Source of the DNA: Sphingomonas sp. Leaf21
GTDB taxonomy: Bacteria; Pseudomonadota; Alphaproteobacteria; Sphingomonadales; Sphingomonadaceae
DNA: 64,000 nucleotides
Assembly (NCBI RefSeq): GCF_916858675.1
Contig: NZ_CAKASM010000005.1
Coordinates: 62,001 to 126,000 of the forward strand
Reading direction: 5' to 3'
Shown: positions 1-8,640 of the stretch, piece by piece
How the letters are laid out: every line of letters starts with the position of its first letter
How positions within the stretch are numbered: the stretch's first letter is position 1
Translations under genes and position numbers: made by a program
The notes under the pieces: model-generated
Database searches by the model: none
What the model was told of the DNA's origin: nothing
The model's input: only the letters and a program-made list of their open reading frames with translations

Positions 1-933
<933 letters not shown>

Positions 934-953
934 GTTTCAAGGGGGAGGATAAC

Positions 954-1919
954 ATGGAAATCGTTGCCGTCGACATCGGGGGCACCCATGCGCGCTTCGC
1001 GATCGCCGAGGTCGAGAATGGCCGCGTGGTGAAGCTGGGCGAGCCGTGTACGCAGAAGACCGCCGAACACGCCTCGCTCCAGACCGCGTGGCAGGCGTTC
1101 GGGGCGCATCTGGGCCGTCCGCTGCCCAAGGCGGCATCGCTCGCCATCGCCTCGCCGATCACCGGCGACGTGATCCGCATGACCAACAATCCCTGGGTCA
1201 TCCGCCCCTCGCTGATCCCCGAGCGGCTGGGTGCCGATGTCTACACCGTCATCAACGACTTCGGCGCGGTCGGTCATGCCGTCGCGCAGGTGCCCGAGGC
1301 CGATTTCCTCCACATCTGCGGTCCGGAAGAGCCGATGCCTTCGCACGGCGTCGTCACCGTCTGCGGTCCGGGCACGGGTCTTGGCGTCGCACAGGTGCTG
1401 CTGACCCCCGATCGCTATCATGTGATCGAGACCGAGGGCGGGCATATGGACTATGCCCCGCTCGACGGGATCGAGGATGCGATCCTCAAGCGCCTGCGCC
1501 GGACCTACACCCGCGTGTCGTGCGAGCGGATCTGTTCGGGCCCCGGCATCGTCGCCATCTACGAGACGCTCGCCTCGCTCGAAGGCCGCGCGGTGCCCAG
1601 CCGCGACGATCGCGAAATCTGGACCGAGGCACTGGAGGGGACCGATTCGATCGCGCTCGCCGCGCTCGATCGGTTCTGCCTGGCGCTGGGCGCGGTCGCG
1701 GGCGACTTCGCGCTGGCGCAGGGGGCAAAGACCGTCGTGATCGCCGGTGGCCTGGGCTACCGGATCAAGGACAAGCTGCTGCGTTCGGGCTTCGATCAGC
1801 GCTTCGTCGCCAAGGGGCGTTTCCAGTCGCTGATGGCGCGCATCCCCGTCAAGCTCATCACCCATCCCCAGCCCGGCCTGTTCGGAGCGGCCGCGGCCTT
1901 CGCTCAGGAGCATTCATGA
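954..1919 (+). CDS. glk: glucokinase
   Basis: ATP-dependent phosphorylation of cytosolic glucose to glucose 6-phosphate. The 321-residue protein matches the usual bacterial Glk length. It begins with the phosphate-binding motif DIGGTHARFA, has GPGTGLGVA near residue 140 and the sugar-binding ETEGGHMDY segment near residue 160. The chosen ATG follows a strong purine-rich ribosome site (GGGGGAGG) by about 8 bases; a longer frame back to 798 overlaps edd and is not needed. It lies 20 bp after edd and overlaps eda by ATGA, so the three genes form one operon for glucose use through the Entner-Doudoroff route. Confidence 0.96.
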   Translation: MEIVAVDIGGTHARFAIAEVENGRVVKLGEPCTQKTAEHASLQTAWQAFGAHLGRPLPKAASLAIASPITGDVIRMTNNPWVIRPSLIPERLGADVYTVINDFGAVGHAVAQVPEADFLHICGPEEPMPSHGVVTVCGPGTGLGVAQVLLTPDRYHVIETEGGHMDYAPLDGIEDAILKRLRRTYTRVSCERICSGPGIVAIYETLASLEGRAVPSRDDREIWTEALEGTDSIALAALDRFCLALGAVAGDFALAQGAKTVVIAGGLGYRIKDKLLRSGFDQRFVAKGRFQSLMARIPVKLITHPQPGLFGAAAAFAQEHS

Positions 1920-2521
1920 CCGACATCGCCACCATCATGCGCACCAGCGCGGTCATCCCCGTGCTGGTCATCGACGACGCCGCCACCGCCAGGCCGCTGG
2001 CCGAAGCGCTGGTCGCGGGCGGCCTGAAGGTGCTGGAGGTGACGCTGCGCACCCCCGCCGCGCTGGAGGCGATGGCCGAGATGAAGAAGGTCCCCGGTGC
2101 GATCGTCGGGGCGGGGACCGTGGTCAACGAGAAGCAGCTGCGCGACGTGGCGGACGCCGGGGCCGAGTTCATCGTCTCGCCGGGCCTGACCGATCGCCTC
2201 GGCACGGCGGTGATCGACAGCGGCATCCCCTATCTGCCGGGCATCGCCAATGCGGGCGACATCATGCGCGGACTGGACCTGGGCCTGACCCACTTCAAGT
2301 TCTTCCCCGCCGAGACGAGCGGCGGGCTGAAGGCGCTGAAGGCGCTGGCCGCCCCGTTCTTTCAGGCCCGCTTCTGCCCGACGGGCGGGATCACCGAGGC
2401 GAGCGCGCCCGACTGGCTCGCCTTCGACCGCGTGCTCTGCGTCGGCGGAAGCTGGGTGACGGGCGGCTCGATGGCGGACGTCGAGGCCAAGGCGCGCGCG
2501 GCATCGGCGCTGCGGGGCTGA
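1916..2521 (+). CDS. eda: KDPG aldolase (2-dehydro-3-deoxy-phosphogluconate aldolase)
   Basis: Cleaves KDPG to pyruvate and glyceraldehyde 3-phosphate, the last step of the Entner-Doudoroff pathway. It is 201 residues long, typical of the trimeric class I enzyme. Visible motifs are EVTLRTP (catalytic Glu), GAGTV, and FKFFPAE with the Schiff-base Lys, followed by the phosphate-binding PTGGI loop. Its ATG overlaps the glk stop (ATGA), which implies translational coupling. A palindromic repeat begins 13 bp after the stop. Confidence 0.96.
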   Translation: MTDIATIMRTSAVIPVLVIDDAATARPLAEALVAGGLKVLEVTLRTPAALEAMAEMKKVPGAIVGAGTVVNEKQLRDVADAGAEFIVSPGLTDRLGTAVIDSGIPYLPGIANAGDIMRGLDLGLTHFKFFPAETSGGLKALKALAAPFFQARFCPTGGITEASAPDWLAFDRVLCVGGSWVTGGSMADVEAKARAASALRG

Positions 2522-2533
2522 TAGGTCCGGGGC

Positions 2534-2620
2534 TGCCCCTCCACCATCGCTAACGCGATGGTCCCCCTCCCCAAGCTAGGCCTGGAGAGGGGGACCGCCG
2601 CGAAGCGGTGGTGGAGGGGC
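2534..2620. repeat. dispersed palindromic repeat, copy R1
   Basis: Nested inverted repeat: outer arms GCCCCTCCACC / GGTGGAGGGGC and inner arms GGTCCCCCTC / GAGGGGGACC. The same C/T-rich module recurs at 27717-27840, 29952-30221 and 49814-50176. Here it lies between the convergent eda and LysR genes, and its right half encodes the last residues of the LysR protein. Confidence 0.8.
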
Positions 2621-3490
2621 GGAGTCGCCCACCGCCCCGACCAACCACTGCCGAAACGCCTTCATCGCCAACCCTTCTTTCCGGGACAGCAGCCGCGTCA
2701 GCCAGTAGCGCCCCGCATCGACCTCGACGTCGAATGGCTGGACCAGCCGCTCGGTCGTCAGTTCATGGCCGAACATCGCCTTGGGCGCGAGCGCGACGCC
2801 CAGCCCAGCCATCGCCGCAGCCGCCATCAGCGCGGAACTGTCGAACATCGGTCCCCGCGGCGTCGGCGCGTCGCCGCCAGCCGCCGCGAACCAGCTTTCC
2901 CATTCGCTGACCCGATAGGACCGCAACAAGCGCTCCCGTGCCAGATCGCCCGGCTCCCGCAATCGCGCGGCCACCAACGGTGCGCAAAGCGGCGTCAGCG
3001 GCGCCGTCATCAACGGCTCGGCATGCGTGCCATGCCACGCGCCGTCACCGAAGCGGATCGCATAGTCCAGTCCCTCCCCCGCCAGATCGACCCGGTTGTT
3101 GTTGATCGCCACGCGCAGGTCGATATGCGGATGGGCGGCACCGAAGGCGTCCAGCCGCGCGAGCAGCCACCCGGTGGCGAAGGTGCCGACCACGCCGACG
3201 TTCAGGACATATTGGAAGCCGCCATCGCCGAAACGGTCGAGCGTCGCACCGATCCGATCGAAGGTTTCCGCCAACACCGGCACCAGCGCCTGCCCGTCAT
3301 CGGTCAGCGCCAGTCCGCGCGGCAGGCGATGGAACAGCCTGGCCCCCAGCCGCTTCTCGAGCGCGGACACCTGATGGCTCACCGCCCCCTGGCTGACGCA
3401 CAGTTCGATCGCGGCGCGCGTGAAGTTCAGATGGCGCGCTGCCGCCTCGAAAGCGCGCAGGGCGTTGAGCGGGAGTTGGGCACGATCCAT
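2576..3490 (-). CDS. LysR-type transcriptional regulator, probable regulator of the adjacent beta-lactamase
   Basis: 304-residue LysR-family regulator. The N-terminus (LNALRAFEAAARHLNFTRAA, then VSQGAVSHQVSALEKRLG) is the winged helix-turn-helix of the GcvA/AmpR subgroup, with a substrate-binding-like effector domain from about residue 90. It is divergent from the metallo-beta-lactamase gene with 95 bp between the starts, the arrangement of ampR-ampC, so it probably controls that gene and itself (inference). Oddity: the last 15 or so residues (Pro/Gly-rich, ending PPLQA) are read from repeat R1, so the native C-terminus was probably replaced or extended by the repeat. Confidence 0.88.
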   Translation of the reverse strand: MDRAQLPLNALRAFEAAARHLNFTRAAIELCVSQGAVSHQVSALEKRLGARLFHRLPRGLALTDDGQALVPVLAETFDRIGATLDRFGDGGFQYVLNVGVVGTFATGWLLARLDAFGAAHPHIDLRVAINNNRVDLAGEGLDYAIRFGDGAWHGTHAEPLMTAPLTPLCAPLVAARLREPGDLARERLLRSYRVSEWESWFAAAGGDAPTPRGPMFDSSALMAAAAMAGLGVALAPKAMFGHELTTERLVQPFDVEVDAGRYWLTRLLSRKEGLAMKAFRQWLVGAVGDSAPPPPLRGGPPLQA

Positions 3491-3585
3491 GGCCCATCAT
3501 GAGTTCCGCTCATGGCTCTGTCGAGGGAAGATGCTTTGTGCCGCGTCGCGCAAGTCCGCATCGTCATCACCAAGGAGAACGGACC

Positions 3586-4449
3586 ATGTTTGCCAGATTC
3601 GTCATCGCGACGCTTGCCGCCCTGACCGCCCCCCTCGCCACGGCCGCGCAGGACGATCCGCTGACGCGGCCGATCGTGACCGATCGCACCGCGCAATGGC
3701 TGTCGCCCCGTCCGCCGGTGCGGGTGTTCGGCAATAGCTATCTGGTGGGATTCGGCGGCCTCAACGTCGCGCTCACCGATACGGGCAAGGGATTGATCCT
3801 GATCGACGGAGCATTGCCGCAGGCCGCACCGCAAATCCTGGCCAATGTCGCAAGGCTCGGCTTCCGGCCCCGCGACATCAGATATATTCTCAGCACCGAA
3901 CCCCATTTCGATCACGCGGGCGGGATCGCCGCGCTCGCACGCGATACCGGGGCGACCGTCATCGCCAGCGCGCGCGGGGCGGAGGGGTTGCGGAGCGGGC
4001 GCCTGGCCACCGACGATCCGCAGCACGGCTATGACAGCCGCTTTCCCGCTATCGCCTCGGTCCGGGTGATCCGCGACGGTGAGCGGCTGACGCTCGGTGA
4101 CACCGTGGTCACCGCCCGCGCCACGCCCGGCCATACGATGGGGAGCACCAGCTGGAGCTGGCGCGCCTGTCGGGGTTCACGATGCAAGGCGATCGTCTTC
4201 GCCGCCAGTCTGAACCCCGTCTCGACCGACGACTATCGGTTCTCGGCGCCAGCGAGCCGCCCCGTGGTCGCTGCCTTCGCGCGGGGGCAGGCCGCGATGC
4301 GCGCGCTACCCTGCGACATCCTGATCACCGCCCATGCCGACCAGGACGGCGCGACCGACCGGTTCCGCGACTCGCCCGGTGCCTGTCGCGCCTATGCCCT
4401 TTCCTCGCAACGCGCGCTGGCGAAACGGCTGGCGAGCGAAAGCCGCTGA
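3586..4449 (+). CDS. subclass B3-type metallo-beta-lactamase with Glu at the first zinc-ligand position
   Basis: Predicted periplasmic zinc hydrolase of beta-lactams, 287 residues with a signal peptide (residues 1-20, ending ATA|AQ). The start follows AAGGAGA by about 8 bases. The fold signature reads TEPHFDHAGG at residues 104-113: the position equal to His116 in standard numbering is Glu105, while His107, Asp109, His110, His183 (PGHTMGS) and His250 (TAHADQ) are all kept. B3 enzymes with this Glu (the B3-E group, SIE-1 from Sphingobium as I recall) have been described as active. It is divergent from a LysR gene and ends 2 bp from the convergent mltG stop. Confidence 0.9.
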   Translation: MFARFVIATLAALTAPLATAAQDDPLTRPIVTDRTAQWLSPRPPVRVFGNSYLVGFGGLNVALTDTGKGLILIDGALPQAAPQILANVARLGFRPRDIRYILSTEPHFDHAGGIAALARDTGATVIASARGAEGLRSGRLATDDPQHGYDSRFPAIASVRVIRDGERLTLGDTVVTARATPGHTMGSTSWSWRACRGSRCKAIVFAASLNPVSTDDYRFSAPASRPVVAAFARGQAAMRALPCDILITAHADQDGATDRFRDSPGACRAYALSSQRALAKRLASESR

Positions 4450-4451
4450 TC

Positions 4452-5420
4452 CTACATCTCGCCGCGCTGGCGACGGATCGCATACCATTTCTGCACATTG
4501 GCATTATGCTCGGCCAGCGTGTCGGCAAAGACATGGCCGCCCGATCCGTCCGCGACGAAATACAGGGCCTTGCTGTCGGCCGGGTCGAGCACCGCGTCGA
4601 TCGATGCGCGGCCCGGATTGGCGATCGGCCCGACCGGCAGGCCGGGGCTGGCATAGGTGTTGTACCCGTTCTTCGCGTGCAGTTCCGAGCGCAGGATGCG
4701 GCGGCCGAGCGGACGCCCCCTGGTGATCGGATAGATGACGGTCGGGTCGGCCTGTAGCGGCATCCCGATGCGCAGGCGATTGCCATAGACCGCCGCCACC
4801 GTCCGCCGTTCGGAAGGCTTGCCCGTCTCCTTCTCGACGATCGAGGCGAGGATGATCGCCTGTTCGGGCGAGGCGACCGCGATGCCCGGCTTGCGGCGGG
4901 CCCAGGCCTTGGCGAGATAGTCCTTCATCGCCTTCTGCATCCGCGCCACGACCGAGGCGCGGCTATCGCCCTTCTGATAGGCATAGCTGTCCGGCAGGAT
5001 CGATCCTTCGGCGGGGACAGGCACGGTCCCGGTCAGGCCATCCGCCTTCATCAGCGCGTCATGGACGAGAACGGACGGATAGCCCTCCGGCACCGGCACC
5101 AGCCGCTGGCGGACCTTGCCCTCCTGCAACAGGGTCAGGACCTCATGCGCGCTGGCATGGTCGGGAATGGCATATTCGCCCGCCTTGATCGCGCCGCCCT
5201 CTCCGAAAAGCCGGGCATAGAGGCGGAAGCGGCTGGCCGAGCGGATAGCACCCGCCTTTTCCAGCGCATTGGCCGCCCGGGCGAGGCTGGCGCCTTCGGG
5301 TACGACGACCGCCAGCGGCCTTTGCGCAGGCCCGGCCCCTGCCCAGTCATGCGCGACCCAGGCGAACACGGCGATGCCGACCAGCCCCAGCAGCAATCCG
5401 ATACAGCCGACCTTGCGCAT
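4452..5420 (-). CDS. mltG: endolytic murein transglycosylase MltG
   Basis: Inner-membrane lytic transglycosylase (YceG family) that cuts nascent glycan strands and is thought to set their length. 322 residues: one N-terminal membrane segment (about residues 5-23), a LysM-like region, and the catalytic YceG domain with SIVEKETG, whose first Glu (E196) is the expected catalytic residue; QADPTVIYP and SPGLPVGPIANPG follow. It is last in the fabD-fabG-acpP-fabF-mltG series, the usual order in Alphaproteobacteria, although 250 bp separate it from fabF. Confidence 0.95.
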   Translation of the reverse strand: MRKVGCIGLLLGLVGIAVFAWVAHDWAGAGPAQRPLAVVVPEGASLARAANALEKAGAIRSASRFRLYARLFGEGGAIKAGEYAIPDHASAHEVLTLLQEGKVRQRLVPVPEGYPSVLVHDALMKADGLTGTVPVPAEGSILPDSYAYQKGDSRASVVARMQKAMKDYLAKAWARRKPGIAVASPEQAIILASIVEKETGKPSERRTVAAVYGNRLRIGMPLQADPTVIYPITRGRPLGRRILRSELHAKNGYNTYASPGLPVGPIANPGRASIDAVLDPADSKALYFVADGSGGHVFADTLAEHNANVQKWYAIRRQRGEM

Positions 5421-5466
5421 ATCTCACCCGGTTTTGACGAAGGGCGCTGGGCCCCGAACATGGAAC

Positions 5467-5556
5467 GACCCCGATGATGATCGGGGTCCGATTGCCTTTC
5501 CGCCCGATGACGCGAGCGTAGAGATTTTGCAACCGGACCCGATCCTCATCGGGGTC
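5467..5556. repeat. pair of near-identical stem-loops between mltG and fabF
   Basis: 5467-5488 is a perfect 9-bp stem (GACCCCGAT / ATCGGGGTC) with loop GATG. 5536-5556 repeats the same stem with one bulged base and loop CCTC. Neither is followed by a T run on either strand, so they look like dispersed palindromes and not simple terminators. Confidence 0.6.
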
Positions 5557-5670
5557 GAATTTGTCACCCAACCCCCGCTCCGTTGGCGTCGAGCGGAGGC
5601 GAAGTCTCGCACCGAGTCCCGTGGCCTTCGACTTCGCCCGGGCTGAACTGCGGCGGGAGCGCCGGGCGGA

Positions 5671-6927
5671 TCAGATCGCCTTCATCACCAGCGAGGCATT
5701 CGTTCCGCCAAAGCCGAACGAATTGTTCAGCACCGCCTTCACTTCGCGCTTCTTGGCCTTGTGCGGCACCAGGTCGACGCCCTCGGTCCCCTCGTCCGGA
5801 TCGTCGAGGTTCAGGGTCGGCGGCACGATCTGGTCGCGCAGGGCGAGGATGCAGAAGATGCTCTCCACCGCACCGGCGCCGCCCAGAAGATGGCCGATCG
5901 CCGACTTGGTGCTCGACATCGACGCACCCGACAGATCGTCGCCGAACACGCGCTTGGCCGCAGCCAGTTCGATCGTGTCGGCCATGGTCGAGGTGCCATG
6001 GGCGTTGATATAGTCGATGTCCGACGGCTCCATGCCAGCCTTGCGCAACGCCATGCGCATCGCGTTCTCGGCCCCCTTGCCCTCGGGATGCGGCGCAGTG
6101 ACGTGGTAGGCGTCGCCCGACAGGCCGTAACCCACGACCTCGGCGTAGATCTTCGCGCCGCGCGCCTTGGCGTGCTCATATTCTTCGAGGACGACGACGC
6201 CAGCGCCTTCGCCCATCACGAAGCCGTCGCGGCCCTTGTCATAGGGGCGGCTCGCCTCGGTCGGGCGGTCGTTCATGCTCATGTTGAGCGCGCGCGCCTG
6301 GGCGAACCCCGCCACGCCGAGCGGGTTGATCGTGCTTTCCGCGCCACCCGCCAGCATGATGTCGGCATCGTCGTCGCGGATCATCCGCGCCGCGTCGCCG
6401 ATCGAATGCGCGCCGGTCGAACAGGCGGTGACGACCGCATGGTTCGGGCCCATCAGGCCGTATTTGATGCTGACCTGGCCCGAGATCAGGTTGATCAGGC
6501 GGCCGTGGACGAAGTGCGGGCTGACCCGGCCGGGACCGCGTTCGTGCAGGTTGACCGATTCGATCTCGATGCCCGGCAGGCCGCCGATGCCCGAGCCGAT
6601 CGACACGCCCGCCCGCAGCTTCGTCGCCTCGTCCATCTCGGTCAGGCCGGCGTCTTCCAGCGCCTGGCCCGCGGCGTCGATGCCGTAGACGATGAAGGGA
6701 TCGACCTGACGCTGGACCTTGTGGTCGACGCGCTTGTCGGGGTCGAAGCCATATTCATGGTCCTTGGGCTTCACCTCGCACGCGATGGTGCATTTCTGCC
6801 CCGTGGTGTCGAAGCGGGTGATCGTTCCCGCGCCGGACTTGCCAGCGATCAGATTGGCCCAGGCGGTTTCCACGTCCGCGCCAAGCGGCGTGACAAGACC
6901 CAATCCGGTGACGACGACGCGCCGCAT
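5671..6927 (-). CDS. fabF: beta-ketoacyl-ACP synthase II
   Basis: Condensing enzyme that extends acyl-ACP with malonyl-ACP in fatty acid synthesis (cytoplasm). 418 residues from the chosen ATG; an in-frame ATG four codons upstream (6939) exists, but MRRVVVTGLG is the usual FabF start and has GGAG six bases before it. Catalytic triad visible: Cys in VTACSTGA, His in NAHGTST, His in KSAIGHLLGGAG. It is downstream of acpP, with a hairpin and T-rich stretch between them that may partly separate the transcripts. Confidence 0.96.
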   Translation of the reverse strand: MRRVVVTGLGLVTPLGADVETAWANLIAGKSGAGTITRFDTTGQKCTIACEVKPKDHEYGFDPDKRVDHKVQRQVDPFIVYGIDAAGQALEDAGLTEMDEATKLRAGVSIGSGIGGLPGIEIESVNLHERGPGRVSPHFVHGRLINLISGQVSIKYGLMGPNHAVVTACSTGAHSIGDAARMIRDDDADIMLAGGAESTINPLGVAGFAQARALNMSMNDRPTEASRPYDKGRDGFVMGEGAGVVVLEEYEHAKARGAKIYAEVVGYGLSGDAYHVTAPHPEGKGAENAMRMALRKAGMEPSDIDYINAHGTSTMADTIELAAAKRVFGDDLSGASMSSTKSAIGHLLGGAGAVESIFCILALRDQIVPPTLNLDDPDEGTEGVDLVPHKAKKREVKAVLNNSFGFGGTNASLVMKAI

Positions 6928-6948
6928 ATTCCACTCCATTCCAAAACG

Positions 6949-6994
6949 AAAACGGCTCCCCGCCCGCTAAATAGGGGTCAGGGAGCCGTTTGAA
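6949..6994 (-). terminator. probable rho-independent terminator after acpP
   Basis: Read on the minus strand: AAACGGCTCCC, a loop of about 20 bases, then GGGAGCCGTTTTCGTTTT. The stem is followed by a broken T run. It lies between acpP and fabF and could attenuate fabF/mltG transcription. Confidence 0.6.
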
Positions 6995-7049
6995 ACCTGG
7001 CCTTGGCGGCCCGTTCGGCCCGCATCATCTGCGGGCCGAGGCCCCGGAA

Positions 7050-7286
7050 TCAGGCCTTGTTCTCGTCGATATAGGTGATCGCGTCCTTGACGGTCGTGAT
7101 CTTCTCGGCGGCATCGTCCGGGATCTCGACACCGAACTCTTCCTCGAACGCCATGACGAGCTCGACGATGTCGAGGCTGTCGGCACCGAGATCGTCGATG
7201 AAGCTCGCGTCCTCGGTCACCTTGTCGGCTTCGACGCCGAGATGCTCGACGACGATCTTCTTCACGCGGTCGGCGGTCTCGCTCAT
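7050..7286 (-). CDS. acpP: acyl carrier protein
   Basis: Small acidic carrier, 78 residues, that holds growing acyl chains on a phosphopantetheine arm. The attachment motif [10 protein letters not shown] is at residues 34-43, with Ser37 as the modified residue. The ATG at 7286 is preceded by GAGAAGGG; the longer frame upstream is not conserved in character. It sits between fabG and fabF as usual. A GC-rich hairpin (7017-7037, arms GGCCCGC / GCGGGCC) follows the stop. Confidence 0.97.
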   Translation of the reverse strand: MSETADRVKKIVVEHLGVEADKVTEDASFIDDLGADSLDIVELVMAFEEEFGVEIPDDAAEKITTVKDAITYIDENKA

Positions 7287-7418
7287 GGTAATCCCTTCTC
7301 GTAATTCATCGGGGGTTGATACTTGCTGAACGCACGTAGAACGCGCGCCCATGTCTGGCAAGCCCGTCCAGCGACGGACTTGGGCCAGGATAGGATGATT
7401 GGTGCCCTTTTTGGGGGC

Positions 7419-8159
7419 TTACAGCATCGCCATGCCGCCATTGACGTGCAGCGTCTGGCCGGTGACATAACCCGCTTCCTTCGACGCCAGATAGACGACG
7501 GCAGCGCCGATATCCTCGCCCTTGCCCAGGTCGCCCGCCGGAATCTTGCCCAGCAGCGCGGCCTTCTGCGCCTCGGGCAGCACGTCGGTCATCGCCGAGC
7601 GCATGAATCCGGGTGCGACGCAGTTGACGGTGACGTTGCGGCTGGCGAGTTCCTGCGCCACCGCCTTCGACATGCCGACGATGCCCGCCTTGGACGCGGC
7701 ATAGTTCGCCTGGCCGGGATTGCCGGTCGCGCCGACGATCGACGTGATCGAGATGATCCGGCCGAACCGCGCCTTCATCATCGGCTTGGCGGCAGCGCGG
7801 ATCAGGCGGAAGGTCGCCTCCAGGTTGACGCTGATGACCTGGTCCCACTCCTCGTCCTTCATCCGCATGGTCAGGTTGTCGCGGGTGACGCCCGCATTGT
7901 TGACCAGGATGTCGAGCTTGCCACCGAGCGCCTCGACGGCCTGCGGGATCAGCGCGTCGACCGCGGCGGGATCGGACAGGTTGCACGGCACCGCGACATG
8001 CTCGCCGCCCAGCTCGGCACGAAACGCCTCCAGCTTGTCGATATTGGAGCCGGACAGCGCCAGCCTCGCTCCCTGCGCGGCAAGTGCCTTCGCCACCGCC
8101 GAACCCAGGCCACCCGATGCGCCGGTCACGAGGGCGGTCATTCCTGTCAGGTCGAACAT
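7419..8159 (-). CDS. fabG: 3-oxoacyl-ACP reductase
   Basis: NADPH-dependent reduction of 3-oxoacyl-ACP. 246 residues, classical short-chain dehydrogenase: cofactor motif TGASGGLG at residues 13-20, NNAG near 87, catalytic Ser in SITSIVG, YAASK near 152, and the ending QTLHVNGGMAML typical of FabG. The position in the fab cluster separates it from the many other SDRs. It starts 11 bp beyond the stop of the inserted GxxExxY gene, so its upstream region now derives from that cassette. Confidence 0.96.
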   Translation of the reverse strand: MFDLTGMTALVTGASGGLGSAVAKALAAQGARLALSGSNIDKLEAFRAELGGEHVAVPCNLSDPAAVDALIPQAVEALGGKLDILVNNAGVTRDNLTMRMKDEEWDQVISVNLEATFRLIRAAAKPMMKARFGRIISITSIVGATGNPGQANYAASKAGIVGMSKAVAQELASRNVTVNCVAPGFMRSAMTDVLPEAQKAALLGKIPAGDLGKGEDIGAAVVYLASKEAGYVTGQTLHVNGGMAML

Positions 8160-8170
8160 TTGGAAACTCC

Positions 8171-8593
8171 CTAGAATTTTTGTTCGCGCAGAGGCGCGGA
8201 GGACGCAGAGGGGTTATGGTTGTTGACGAGGCGACGTATGCCCTCGCGCAGCGTCTCCCCTCCGAAGTTGATCAGCAGCCCCACGGGCTGCCCGGTGAGA
8301 CGGAGATAGGTGAGAAGTTGCTTGGCATGAACAGGAGCCAGTCGCTCCACCGATTTGACTTCCACGACCAAGCGCTCATCGACCAGAAGGTCGATCTTGA
8401 AGGCCCCTTCAATACGCACGCCCTCAAACTCGATGTCGATACTGCGCTGACGCGCGACGGTATAGCCCATGGCTGCCAATCTGGCAGCCAGCACAAGCTC
8501 ATAGACGCTTTCAAGAAGACCAGGACCAAGCTCGCGATGCAACCGCAACGCGACATCGACCACATCCCCACTAACGAGATCTATGTCCCGCAT
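8171..8593 (-). CDS. GxxExxY protein (PD-(D/E)XK nuclease-like)
   Basis: 140 residues. The family motif G-x-x-E-x-x-Y is at residues 25-31 (GLLESVY), and a nuclease-type signature follows: Asp68 in FKIDLLV and E78-V-K80. These are the expected metal-binding residues of the PD-(D/E)XK fold. The cellular role of the family is not known to me. The ATG at 8593 is preferred, because the frame upstream of it is read from the flanking repeat. The gene is bounded by 26-bp perfect inverted repeats (8185-8210 and 8607-8632), with the last codons inside the left one. It interrupts the normal fabD-fabG junction, which points to insertion as a cassette. Confidence 0.9.
   Translation of the reverse strand: MRDIDLVSGDVVDVALRLHRELGPGLLESVYELVLAARLAAMGYTVARQRSIDIEFEGVRIEGAFKIDLLVDERLVVEVKSVERLAPVHAKQLLTYLRLTGQPVGLLINFGGETLREGIRRLVNNHNPSASSAPLREQKF
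8185..8210 (+). repeat. left inverted repeat of the GxxExxY cassette
   Basis: 26 bp, beginning CGCGCAGAGGCGCGG. It is the exact reverse complement of 8607-8632. It contains the codons for the C-terminal residues of the GxxExxY protein and is flanked on the outer side by a T run. Confidence 0.9.
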
Positions 8594-8606
8594 GGCCCCA
8601 ATCCCT

Positions 8607-8632
8607 CTCTGCGTCCTCCGCGCCTCTGCGCG
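8607..8632 (-). repeat. right inverted repeat of the GxxExxY cassette
   Basis: 26 bp, beginning CTCTGCGTCCTCCGC on the plus strand and matching 8185-8210 in inverse orientation without mismatch. An A run follows on the outer side (8634-8640), mirroring the T run at the other end, and abuts the fabD stop codon. Confidence 0.9.
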
Positions 8633-8640
8633 CAAAAAAA

